A DNA stretch of 64,000 nt from Mesorhizobium sp. SCN 65-20 (GTDB lineage: Bacteria > Pseudomonadota > Alphaproteobacteria > Rhizobiales > Rhizobiaceae), in contig MEEF01000033.1 of NCBI GenBank assembly GCA_001724355.1, forward strand, positions 1 through 64,000, read 5' to 3'. This document shows positions 40,849 to 49,356 of this stretch, in pieces. Position numbers and translations under genes: made by a program. The notes beneath the pieces are model-generated. The model was not told where the DNA came from, searched no databases, and saw only the letters and a list, made by a program, of their open reading frames with translations. Each line of letters opens with the position of its first letter. The first letter of the stretch is position 1.

Positions 40849-42024
40849 ATGAGCAATCCGCCCCTCCACGGCGTCCGCGTCATCGAACTCGCCCGCATCC
40901 TCGCCGGCCCCTGGGCCGGCCAGTTGCTCGCAGACCTCGGCGCCGATGTGATCAAGGTGGAGAACCCCGAAGGCGGCGACGACACCCGCAAATGGGGGCC
41001 GCCCTTCGTCACCGGCCACGATGGCGAGAACCTTTCGGCCGCCTACTACCACTCCTGCAACCGCGGCAAGCGCTCGATCGCGCTCGACTTCTCCACGCCA
41101 GAAGGTGCCGAGGTGGTGCGCAAGCTGGTCGCGGACGCCGACGTCCTGATCGAGAACTTCAAGCTCGGCGGGCTCAGGAAATATGGCCTCGACTACGAGA
41201 GCCTCAAGAAGATCAATCCCAAGCTGGTCTATTGCTCGATCACCGGCTTCGGCCAGTCCGGCCCCTACGCGCCGCGCGCGGGCTACGATTTCATCGTCCA
41301 GGGCATGTCCGGCTTGATGTCGATCACTGGCCCCGCCGGCGGCGAGCCGCAGAAGGTCGGCGTTGCCGTCACCGACATCTTCACCGGCCTCTATTCCGTC
41401 ATCGCCATCCAGGCGGCACTTCGCCATGCGGAGGCCACCGGCCAGGGCCAGCACATCGACATGGCCCTGTTCGACGCCCAGATGTCGGTCCTTGCCAACC
41501 AGAACCTCAACTACCTGGTCTCGGGCAATTCGCCGGTGCAGATGGGCAACGCACATCCCAACATCGCGCCCTACGAGGTTCTGCCGGTCAAGGATGGCCA
41601 CTTCATCCTCGCGGTCGGCAATGACGGCCAGTTCCAGAAATTCTGCGCCATCGTCGGCCTCGAGAACATCGCCAAGGACCCACTGTTCGCCACCAACTCC
41701 GCCCGCGTCGCCAACCGCGAGGCGCTCCGCGAGAAGGTGGTCACGGCCCTCTCCGCCTTCGAACGCGAGGCGCTGCTCGCCGCGCTCGAAAAGGCCGGCG
41801 TGCCGGCAAGCCCAATCAACACCATCGGCCAGGCCTTCGCCGACCCGCAGGCGATCGCCCGCGGTATGCGCATGGACCTCGACGACGGCCACGGCAACAA
41901 GCTGCCTTCGGTGCGCGCGCCCATGGTCATGTCGGAAACGCCTCTCGCCTACCACAAACCATCGCCGCGGCTCGGGGAACACACCGCGGAAATCCTTGCC
42001 GAACTGGAGAAGAACCAAAAATGA
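40849..42024 (+). CDS. CaiB/BaiF class III CoA-transferase
   Basis: A 391-residue CoA-transferase of family III. The catalytic aspartate is D176 (VGVAVTDIFTGLYS), where the family forms an aspartyl-CoA thioester. Other motifs: LDGVRVIELA-like start, LLADLGADVIKVE and NRGKRSIALD. It overlaps the ThDP enzyme gene by ATGA, so the two probably act on one substrate. Formyl-CoA transferase next to oxalyl-CoA decarboxylase is the known analogous pair, but I cannot confirm oxalate. Confidence 0.9.
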   Translation: MSNPPLHGVRVIELARILAGPWAGQLLADLGADVIKVENPEGGDDTRKWGPPFVTGHDGENLSAAYYHSCNRGKRSIALDFSTPEGAEVVRKLVADADVLIENFKLGGLRKYGLDYESLKKINPKLVYCSITGFGQSGPYAPRAGYDFIVQGMSGLMSITGPAGGEPQKVGVAVTDIFTGLYSVIAIQAALRHAEATGQGQHIDMALFDAQMSVLANQNLNYLVSGNSPVQMGNAHPNIAPYEVLPVKDGHFILAVGNDGQFQKFCAIVGLENIAKDPLFATNSARVANREALREKVVTALSAFEREALLAALEKAGVPASPINTIGQAFADPQAIARGMRMDLDDGHGNKLPSVRAPMVMSETPLAYHKPSPRLGEHTAEILAELEKNQK

Positions 42025-43670
42025 AGACCGGCGGACAACTGATCGTCGACGCGCTCGAGGCCAACGGGGTCGACCGCATGTATTGCGTGCCGGGCGAATC
42101 CTACCTGGCCGTGCTCGACGCGCTGCATGATTCCAAGATCCGCAGCATCGTCTGCCGCCAGGAGGGAGGCGCTGCGATGATGGCCGACTGCCACGGCCGC
42201 CTCACCGGCAAGCCCGGCATCTGCTTCGTCACCCGCGGACCCGGCGCCACCAATGCGTCCGCCGGCGTCCACATCGCCATGCAGGACTCGATCCCGATGA
42301 TCCTGTTCATCGGCCAAGTGGCGAGCCATGCCAAGGAACGCGAGGCCTTCCAGGAGGTCAACTACCGCCGCTTCTTCGGCGACATCGCCAAGTGGGTCGT
42401 CGAGATCGACGATGCCGCCCGTATCCCCGAATTGCTCACCCGCGCCTTTTCGGTCGCCACCTCCGGCCGTCCCGGCCCAGTGGTCGTGTCGCTGCCCGAG
42501 GACATGCTGACCAGCGAAGTCGAAGCTCCCGCCGCCCTGCCCGCCGTCGCGGTGGAGACCCGTCCGGGCGAGGAGGAACTGGCGAAGCTGGAGACCCTTC
42601 TCAACGGGGCCAAGAACCCCTTCGTCATCCTCGGCGGCACGCGCTGGAACGCCGAAGCCGTCGAGCGCATGAAGAAGATTTCGGAAGCCTGGTCGCTGCC
42701 GGTCGGCGTGTCCTTCCGCCGCCAGATGCTGTTCGACCACCTGCATGACAACTATGCCGGCGACGTCGGCATCGGCGTCAATCCGAAGCTTGCCAAGGCC
42801 ATCAAGGACGCCGACGTCGTGCTGCTCGTCGGTGGCCGTTTCGGCGAGATGCCGTCTTCCGACTACACGCTGCTCAAGAGCCCCTACCCGGATCAGAAGC
42901 TCGTGCACGTCCATGTCGATGCCGACGAACTCGGCCGCGTCTACCGCCCGACCCTCGCCATCAACGCGTCGCCCGCAGCCTTCGTCGAAGCCTTCGCCAA
43001 GCGCAAGCCGGCCGCCAAGCCGGCCTGGGCAGAAGCCACCAAGGCGCTGCACGCAGCCTATCTCGAATGGTCTACGCCGCCGCTCGCCGGTCCCGGCACG
43101 GTCCAGATGGGCCCGATCATGAACTGGCTGGAGAAGGTGCTGCCCGAGGACGCGATCCTCACCAACGGCGCGGGCAACTACGCCACCTGGGTGCATCGTT
43201 TCCACCGCTTCCGCCGCTTCGCCACGCAGGGCGCGCCGACGTCCGGCTCGATGGGCTACGGCACGCCGGCGGCAGTGGCCGCCAAGGGCCTGTTCCCGGA
43301 TCGTGTCGTGGTGGCCTTCGCCGGCGACGGCTGCTTCATGATGAACGGCCAGGAGTTTGCCACGGCGGTACAATATGGCCTGCCGATCATCGTGATCGTC
43401 GTCAACAACGGCATCTACGGCACGATCCGCATGCACCAGGAGCGCGAGTATCCGGGCCGCGTCGAGGCGACGGACCTCAAGAACCCCGATTTCGCAGCCC
43501 TTGCCCGCGCCTATGGCGGCCATGGCGAGACGGTGCGCGAGACCGACGAGTTCGCCGCGGCCTTCGAACGTGCGCGCGCCAGCGGCAAGCCCGCGATCAT
43601 CGAGATCAGGCTCGATCCCGAGGCGATCACGCCCACGCGCACGCTGACCGATATCCGCGAGAAGCGCTGA
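42021..43670 (+). CDS. ThDP-dependent enzyme, acetolactate synthase large-subunit family
   Basis: A 549-residue thiamine-diphosphate enzyme with three domains: PYR (catalytic glutamate E48 in CRQEGGAAMM), a central domain, and PP (ThDP-binding GDG in VVAFAGDGCFMMNGQEFATA, then NN). No regulatory-subunit gene is adjacent, so catabolic decarboxylation or carboligation is likelier than branched-chain amino acid synthesis. The specific oxalyl-CoA decarboxylase residues are not obvious. Coupled by ATGA to the CoA-transferase. Confidence 0.88.
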   Translation: MKTGGQLIVDALEANGVDRMYCVPGESYLAVLDALHDSKIRSIVCRQEGGAAMMADCHGRLTGKPGICFVTRGPGATNASAGVHIAMQDSIPMILFIGQVASHAKEREAFQEVNYRRFFGDIAKWVVEIDDAARIPELLTRAFSVATSGRPGPVVVSLPEDMLTSEVEAPAALPAVAVETRPGEEELAKLETLLNGAKNPFVILGGTRWNAEAVERMKKISEAWSLPVGVSFRRQMLFDHLHDNYAGDVGIGVNPKLAKAIKDADVVLLVGGRFGEMPSSDYTLLKSPYPDQKLVHVHVDADELGRVYRPTLAINASPAAFVEAFAKRKPAAKPAWAEATKALHAAYLEWSTPPLAGPGTVQMGPIMNWLEKVLPEDAILTNGAGNYATWVHRFHRFRRFATQGAPTSGSMGYGTPAAVAAKGLFPDRVVVAFAGDGCFMMNGQEFATAVQYGLPIIVIVVNNGIYGTIRMHQEREYPGRVEATDLKNPDFAALARAYGGHGETVRETDEFAAAFERARASGKPAIIEIRLDPEAITPTRTLTDIREKR

Positions 43671-43772
43671 TCCTGCCGCAGCGGAAACCGGGAATCGTGG
43701 CAAACGCGCGGCTTTGATGCTATTGAGGCCGCGCATTTCCCCGCATTGTTCCGACTCTCTCCAGGCAAGCTG

Positions 43773-44489
43773 ATGATAACAATCGTCATTCCGTGCAAGA
43801 ACGAAGCCGACAACCTCCCGATCCTGATCGGCGAGGTCCACGCGGCCATGAACGGGCGCGACTACGAAGTGATCGTCGTCGATGACGGCTCGACCGACCG
43901 CACGCCCCAGGTGATCGCCGAGCTCGCACGCTCCGCAGGCCGCCTGCGCCATGTCCGGCACGACCGCTCGGCGGGCCAGAGCGCGGCAGTCCGTTCCGGC
44001 GTCTTCGCGGCCAAGGGGGGCGTAGTGGTGACAATGGACGGCGACGGCCAGAACGACCCGGCCTACCTGCCCAAGCTCGCCGACGCCCTTGTCGCCGCCG
44101 GCCCCAAGGTCGGGATTGCTGCAGGCCAGCGGCTTAAGCGCACCGACACCAAGCTGAAGCAGTTCTCCTCTCGCTTCGCCAATGGCCTGCGCGAACGCAT
44201 CCTGCGCGACGGCACGCGCGATTCCGGCTGCGGCCTGAAGGCTGTCCATACCGACCTGTTCCGGCAGCTCCCCTATTTCGACGGCTGGCATCGGTATCTG
44301 CCGGCACTCGTCATCCGCGAGGGTCGCGCCGTCGTCCATGTCGACGTGGTCGACCGTTCGCGCCGCCACGGCAAATCCAACTACGGCATCCTCGACCGCG
44401 GCCTGCGCGGCGTGCTCGACCTCACCGGGGTCTGGTGGCTGCGCCGGCGACGCAAGGTGGTGCCGACGGTCACGGAGCAAGGCCAATGA
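43773..44489 (+). CDS. GT2 polyprenyl-phosphate glycosyltransferase (RgtE/DPM1-like)
   Basis: A 238-residue GT-A enzyme with the IVIPCKNEADNLP start, VDDGSTD and the DGDGQND metal site. It resembles polyprenyl-phosphate sugar synthases. In rhizobia RgtE makes dodecaprenyl-phosphate galacturonate for lipid A and core. It has no C-terminal membrane helices. Start at ATG 43773 and ATGA overlap with the next gene. An RgtE role is inferred from the trio. Confidence 0.85.
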   Translation: MITIVIPCKNEADNLPILIGEVHAAMNGRDYEVIVVDDGSTDRTPQVIAELARSAGRLRHVRHDRSAGQSAAVRSGVFAAKGGVVVTMDGDGQNDPAYLPKLADALVAAGPKVGIAAGQRLKRTDTKLKQFSSRFANGLRERILRDGTRDSGCGLKAVHTDLFRQLPYFDGWHRYLPALVIREGRAVVHVDVVDRSRRHGKSNYGILDRGLRGVLDLTGVWWLRRRRKVVPTVTEQGQ

Positions 44490-44815
44490 ACCTCCTGTCC
44501 GAACTCGCAACCTGGCTGCATGACGTCTTCGTCGCCCAGTTCGACGGCTGGATACTGCTCGGCTTCGTCGCACAGGGCATGTTCACCATGCGCTTCGTCG
44601 TGCAGTGGCTCGCCTCGGAGCGCGCCAAGCGCTCGGTCGTGCCGGTAGCATTCTGGTTCTTCTCGCTCGGCGGCGGCGCCCTGCTTCTGATCTATGCCAT
44701 CCAGCGGCAGGATCCGGTGTTCATCGCCGGCCAGGGGCTGGGCCTGTTCATCTACATCCGCAATCTCTGGCTGATCGCCAACGAACGGCGAGCCGCGATG
44801 GCGGATACGGAGTGA
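44486..44815 (+). CDS. Lipid A biosynthesis N-terminal domain (LABN) membrane protein
   Basis: A 109-residue protein with three hydrophobic helices and the family motif FVVQWLASERAKRSVVP followed by FWFFSLGGGALLLIYAI. LABN proteins accompany lipid A-modifying glycosyltransferases. It overlaps the GT2 gene (ATGA) and is followed by the GT83-like gene; its TGA overlaps a GTG (44812) that could start the next gene. Confidence 0.88.
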   Translation: MNLLSELATWLHDVFVAQFDGWILLGFVAQGMFTMRFVVQWLASERAKRSVVPVAFWFFSLGGGALLLIYAIQRQDPVFIAGQGLGLFIYIRNLWLIANERRAAMADTE

Positions 44816-44823
44816 TCGATGGG

Positions 44824-46515
44824 ATGCGGCACGCCGGATTCAACGTCTCCGAAACTCCGCGCAAGGCACTGACGCCGCTCAACTATCTGCTGCTGGCGGT
44901 TTTCTGCCTGTTCGCCTTTGCCCCCGGCATCGCCTCGCTGCCGCCGACCGACCGTGACGAGTCCCGCTTCGTCCAGGCGACCAAGCAGATGGTCGAGAGC
45001 GGCGACTATGTCGACATCCGCTTCCAGGACGAACCGCGCTACAAGAAGCCCGCAGGTATCTACTGGCTGCAATCGACCGCCGTCCTTGCGAGCGGCCAGG
45101 GAAGCAACGCGCCCATCTGGGTCTACAGGCTCGTGTCGGTTCTGGCGGGGACGTTCTCCGTCCTGGCACTCGCCTTCATCGGCGACCGCATGTTCGGGCG
45201 CACCGCTGGCCTGATCGCTGCGTTCGGCCTCGCCGGCGTGCTGATGCTTGGCGTCGAGGCCCGCATCGCCAAGACCGACGCGACGCTTCTGGCCACGGCA
45301 CTGCTCGCACAGGGCGCGCTTGCCACCATCTATCTCGGCCATCGCGCCGGCAGGCCCCAGGGCAACGCCAACTGGCTGTTCTGGGCGGCGCAAGGCCTGG
45401 CGATACTCATCAAGGGGCCGGTCGTGCCCTTCATGAGCGTTCTGACGGTTGCCGCGCTCGCACTCCTCGACCGCGACCGCTCGTGGCTACGCAGGCTCAG
45501 GCCCTTCACCGGCATCCTGCTCACCCTGCTTGTCGCTGCACCCTGGCTGATCCTCATCACCCTCAAGACCGGCGCCGCCTTCTGGCAGGAATCGGTTGGC
45601 AAGGACCTGCTGAGCAAGGTCGGATCGGGGCAGGAATCGCACGGCTTCCCGCCGGGCTACTACTTCCTCACCTATTCGGTGTTCATGTGGCCGTTCGCCC
45701 TGGTGGCGCTGGACGGCGGGCTGAAGGCGCTCAACCGCTTCCGCGACGATCCCCGGCTGCTGTTCTGCCTTGCCTGGTACCTGCCCTACTGGGTCGCCAT
45801 CGAACTCATTCCGACCAAGCTGCCGCACTATGTGCTGCCGGCCTATCCGGCGCTGCTCCTGCTGATGGCTTGGTCGCTGACCGACGCTAGCGCCTCGACC
45901 ACAGCGCTTTCGCGCTGGCAGGTCTGGCTGCGCCGCGCCTGCGCCTTCGGCGTGATCGGGGTCAGTGCCGGCCTGGCGGCGATCGCTACCGGCATCACCC
46001 CCTATTTCCTCGGCAAGTACTCCTGGTGGGGCCAGTTCGCCGGCCTGCTCGTGTTTGCAGCCGCCCTGCTGGGCGCAGGCATGCCCAAAGACATGTCGCC
46101 ACTCCAGCGCACAGGGCTCGCCGCGGCCGCCGCTGCAGCCGCCTTCGGCGTCCTGACCTGGAAGGTGCTTCCGCCGCTCCGGCCCCTGTGGCTCAGCCCG
46201 CAGATCGCCGAGGGTTTCGAGTCGCTGAAGCCCTGCCCGACGTCGCGGCTGGTGTCGGCCGGCTATGGAGAGCCGAGCCTCGTCTTCCTGGCCGGCACGC
46301 GGACGCTGCTCACCAATGGAGAAGGAGCAGCCCAAGCGCTTGCCGAGGATCCGGCGTGCGCAGTGGCCATCGTCGCCGACAGCGAAAGCGACCGCTTCAC
46401 CGCCTCCGTGCCGGGCGGAAAGGCCGCGCTCACGGAACTGGGCCGGATCCAAGGCATGAACTATTCGAAGGGCGAGCCGCGCGTGCTGACCTTCTACACG
46501 CTGGCGAAGCCATAG
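44824..46515 (+). CDS. ArnT/GT83-family lipid A glycosyltransferase (RgtD/RgtF-like)
   Basis: A 563-residue polytopic GT-C enzyme that takes a sugar from polyprenyl phosphate in the periplasm. The DRDESRFVQATKQMVESGD motif in the first periplasmic loop is the catalytic aspartate region of ArnT-type enzymes, followed by RYKKPAGIYWLQ. Rhizobial relatives RgtD and RgtF add galacturonate to lipid A (RgtF at the anomeric position in Mesorhizobium). Start at ATG 44824; a GTG at 44812 overlapping the LABN stop is an alternative. Confidence 0.87.
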   Translation: MRHAGFNVSETPRKALTPLNYLLLAVFCLFAFAPGIASLPPTDRDESRFVQATKQMVESGDYVDIRFQDEPRYKKPAGIYWLQSTAVLASGQGSNAPIWVYRLVSVLAGTFSVLALAFIGDRMFGRTAGLIAAFGLAGVLMLGVEARIAKTDATLLATALLAQGALATIYLGHRAGRPQGNANWLFWAAQGLAILIKGPVVPFMSVLTVAALALLDRDRSWLRRLRPFTGILLTLLVAAPWLILITLKTGAAFWQESVGKDLLSKVGSGQESHGFPPGYYFLTYSVFMWPFALVALDGGLKALNRFRDDPRLLFCLAWYLPYWVAIELIPTKLPHYVLPAYPALLLLMAWSLTDASASTTALSRWQVWLRRACAFGVIGVSAGLAAIATGITPYFLGKYSWWGQFAGLLVFAAALLGAGMPKDMSPLQRTGLAAAAAAAAFGVLTWKVLPPLRPLWLSPQIAEGFESLKPCPTSRLVSAGYGEPSLVFLAGTRTLLTNGEGAAQALAEDPACAVAIVADSESDRFTASVPGGKAALTELGRIQGMNYSKGEPRVLTFYTLAKP

Positions 46516-46696
46516 CGCGACGTCCGGTCCCGTTGCCGTAACCGTAACGTTACTACCCGACGCAGTCGACGCGTGTTTACGCTGCCTGACCTCTATGGTC
46601 GGGCGGAGCCGTTGTTCGGCAATTCGTTGGCCTGGCCTTACATCGAGAACAGTCCCGAACCTGTATCACCAATTCCGTCGCAAGGATCAGGCCGAT

Positions 46697-48229
46697 ATGA
46701 CACGCACGCCGTTGCTCTCATCCGTCGCCCTTAGCCTGTTGCTGGGTTTGCCGTTTTCGGCGAGCGCAGATCAGGCGCGCTTTGACGGTCTTGCCAACCT
46801 TCCCTTCGAGCAGAACCGACCCACGGCTGAAACCGCCAGGACGCTAAGGGATGAGCTTGCGTTCCAGCAAGCCACCCAAGCCTACCTGTGGGCCATGCCG
46901 CTGATCAACACGCTCGGCATGAAGTTTGGCTCGGAACAGGTGTTTGGTGCCGGCTACAACGTGCTGCCGGTCTGGAAGGAGCGCCTCGATCCCAAGACGC
47001 TGGTCACGACGCCCAATTCCGACGTCATCTACGCCATGAGCTATGTCGACATGGGTGACACCGGCCCGATCGTCTTCGAAGCGCCCCCGAACCTGCAGGG
47101 CATCCTGCTCGACTTCTGGCAGCGGCCGATCCCTGTCGATGGAGGAAAGTTCTTCGGCGACGTGGGCCTTCCCGGACCGGACGCCGGCAAGGGCGGCAAG
47201 TTCCTCGTGCTGCCGCCCGGCTACAGCGGAGAGGTTCCGGAGGGGTACTATGTCTACCGCTCGGGCACCAACAACCTCTTCATCTTCCTGCGCGCCTTCT
47301 ATCAGGACCCGAATGACCTCTCTCCGGCCGTCAAGCTCATGGAACAGGCGAAGGTCTATCCGCTGAACCTTCCGGAAGCCGAGCGCAAACCCATGGTGTA
47401 CCCGAACGCCTCCGGCGTTCCGGCGAACATGTTGCCGCGCTCAGACATCACCGCCTTCGAGCAACTGAAATGGCTCCTCGACCGCGAGGGCAGGAACCTC
47501 GCCGACCCTGACGGGCTCGGCATCCTGGCGAATGTCGGCCTGGTCGAGGGAAGGCCGTTCACCCCCTCCCCGGCTACGCGTGCGATTCTCGGCCAGGCCG
47601 CGGAGGTCGCCTACAAGATGACCCGCGTCATTGGCTTCAGCAATGAGGTGGAGGGCGAGTCGTTCAAGATTTGGCCTGACCGCCAGTGGCTGAACCCGGT
47701 TAACAATGCTGCTGAGCCCGGACCCGAGAAACCGCGCGACTTGTCATTCCGCGACAAGGCCGCCGGCTTCACGGCTGTTGAGCCGCGTGCATGGTTCGCC
47801 ACCAACTACTATTCAATCAGCCCTGGGATGGTGTCGCAAATTGCCGGCCGAGGCGCCGCCTATCAGGTCGGGTTCGTGGATGCCAGCGGCGACCCGCTCT
47901 CCGGTGACTCCTCCTACAAGCTGACACTGCCCCCGGATATCCCGGCTGAGCTTTTCTGGTCGCTGACACTCTACGAGGCGGAAAACGCCTCGGGCCTGGC
48001 AACCGAGGCGCGGCGCTTTCCATCGCTCGGTTCGCGCGACAAGCCGGTTCAAAACGCGGACGGGACGACCGATCTCTACATCGGACCGAAGGCCCCGGAG
48101 GATAAGGAAGCCAACTGGCTGGCGACAGCACCCGGCCGAGGCTTCTTCGCAATCCTCAGGCTCTACGGCCCAGGCGAGCCCGCCATCGACTATAGCTGGA
48201 AGCCAGGAGACATCGAGAAGCTCGATTGA
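46697..48229 (+). CDS. Exported DUF1254/DUF1214 protein
   Basis: A 510-residue precursor with a signal peptide (SVALSLLLGLPFSASA-DQ). The middle part (QATQAYLWAMPLINTLGMKFG, TTPNSDVIYAMSYVDMG) is DUF1254, and the C-terminal part (YKLTLPPDIPAELFWSLTLYE) is DUF1214. Such two-domain periplasmic proteins are widespread, function unknown. It stands alone; AAGGA occurs before the ATG. Confidence 0.88.
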   Translation: MTRTPLLSSVALSLLLGLPFSASADQARFDGLANLPFEQNRPTAETARTLRDELAFQQATQAYLWAMPLINTLGMKFGSEQVFGAGYNVLPVWKERLDPKTLVTTPNSDVIYAMSYVDMGDTGPIVFEAPPNLQGILLDFWQRPIPVDGGKFFGDVGLPGPDAGKGGKFLVLPPGYSGEVPEGYYVYRSGTNNLFIFLRAFYQDPNDLSPAVKLMEQAKVYPLNLPEAERKPMVYPNASGVPANMLPRSDITAFEQLKWLLDREGRNLADPDGLGILANVGLVEGRPFTPSPATRAILGQAAEVAYKMTRVIGFSNEVEGESFKIWPDRQWLNPVNNAAEPGPEKPRDLSFRDKAAGFTAVEPRAWFATNYYSISPGMVSQIAGRGAAYQVGFVDASGDPLSGDSSYKLTLPPDIPAELFWSLTLYEAENASGLATEARRFPSLGSRDKPVQNADGTTDLYIGPKAPEDKEANWLATAPGRGFFAILRLYGPGEPAIDYSWKPGDIEKLD

Positions 48230-48285
48230 CGGCCGCCTGAGACGCAGAGCGCTTCTCCGCCTGTCGAGCCCACCTCGCAAGGAAA

Positions 48286-48305
48286 AGGGGCGGTCGCCCG
48301 CCCCT
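48286..48305 (-). terminator. Rho-independent terminator of the ABC importer operon
   Basis: AGGGGCGG/CCGCCCCT stem with a 4-nt loop. On minus it is followed by TTTTCC. It lies 29 bp after the binding-protein stop and between convergent genes. Confidence 0.75.
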
Positions 48306-48333
48306 CTCCTGATCGTGTCCCGTATCCCGGAGC

Positions 48334-49305
48334 CTACTTGATCGCCTTGTCGGTGACCGCAGCGGTCCAGGCGCCCGAGGGCTCCTTGGTGATGATCTTC
48401 TGGTCGAGCAGCGCCTTGGCGGTGCGCTCGTAGGCGGCCTCGATCAGCTTGCCGTCGGCGTTGTCGATCAGCTTGGCGACCTCGCCCATCATGCGCTTCT
48501 GGTGGTTCTCGTCCTGGCCACCGTTCTCGACCAGGATCTCGGCCGCCTCGTCGGGATTGTCGACGGCATACTTCCAGCCCTTCATCGAGGCGCGGACGAA
48601 CTTGACCATCTTCTCCTCGAAGGCCGGGTCCTTGAGCTTGTCCTCCATCACGTAGAGGCCGTCCTCGAGCAGGTCGACGCCCATGGCCGAGTAGTTGAAC
48701 ACGATCAGGTCCTCCGGCTTGTAGCCGGCGTCGATCAGTTGCCAGTACTCGTTGTAGGTCATGACCGAGATGCAGTCGGCCTGCTTCTGGATCAGCGGCT
48801 GCACGTCGAAGCTCTGCTTCAGCACGGTCACGCCGTCCTTGCCCCCTTCCGTCGGAATGCCGAGCTTGTTCATCCAGGCATAGAACGGATACTCGTTGCC
48901 AAAGAACCAGACGCCGAGCGTGCGGCCCTTGAAGTCAGCTTCGGTCTTGACCGGGCCGTCCTTCGGGCAAACCAGCTGCATGCCGGCCTTCTTGAACGGC
49001 TGGGCGATGTTGACGAGGTTGACGCCCTTGTCGCGAGCAGCGAGCGCGCCGCCCATCCAGTCGACGATGACGTCGGCGCCGCCGCCGGCGATGACCTGTT
49101 CCGGCGCGATGTCGGGGCCGCCCGGCTTGATCTCGACGTCGAGGCCTTCCTCCTCGTAGAAACCCTTGTCCTTGGCGACGTAGTAACCGCCGAACTGCGA
49201 CTGGGTCACCCATTTCAGCTGCAGCGTCACCTTCTCCGCCGCCATCGCCTGCACTGCCGCCAGCGACATCGCCCCGGCCATCAAAGAAACTACAAGTCCT
49301 CTCAT
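48334..49305 (-). CDS. NMT1/ThiY-like periplasmic substrate-binding protein
   Basis: A 323-residue precursor with signal peptide (LAAVQAMA-AE). The mature protein starts LQLKWVTQSQFGGYYVAKDKGFY, the NMT1/ThiY-type opening. These receptors bind pyrimidines such as formylaminopyrimidine, or alkylsulfonates. Last gene of the pyrimidine catabolic transcription unit, after two permeases and an ATPase, so a pyrimidine or its breakdown product is the likely ligand. Confidence 0.88.
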   Translation of the reverse strand: MRGLVVSLMAGAMSLAAVQAMAAEKVTLQLKWVTQSQFGGYYVAKDKGFYEEEGLDVEIKPGGPDIAPEQVIAGGGADVIVDWMGGALAARDKGVNLVNIAQPFKKAGMQLVCPKDGPVKTEADFKGRTLGVWFFGNEYPFYAWMNKLGIPTEGGKDGVTVLKQSFDVQPLIQKQADCISVMTYNEYWQLIDAGYKPEDLIVFNYSAMGVDLLEDGLYVMEDKLKDPAFEEKMVKFVRASMKGWKYAVDNPDEAAEILVENGGQDENHQKRMMGEVAKLIDNADGKLIEAAYERTAKALLDQKIITKEPSGAWTAAVTDKAIK

Positions 49306-49356
49306 TTCTTCTTTTCCCTCTGAAGTTGGACCGCGGCCCCGCCCAAGGAGCTCAGG

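Noticed and set aside
43706-43734. GCGCGGC/GCCGCGC hairpin after the ThDP gene
   Set aside because: Loop of 15 nt and only ATTTCC downstream; not convincing.
41949-44573. An 874-codon open frame on minus opposite the ThDP enzyme and GT2 genes
   Set aside because: The opposing genes carry complete family motifs; this frame has none.
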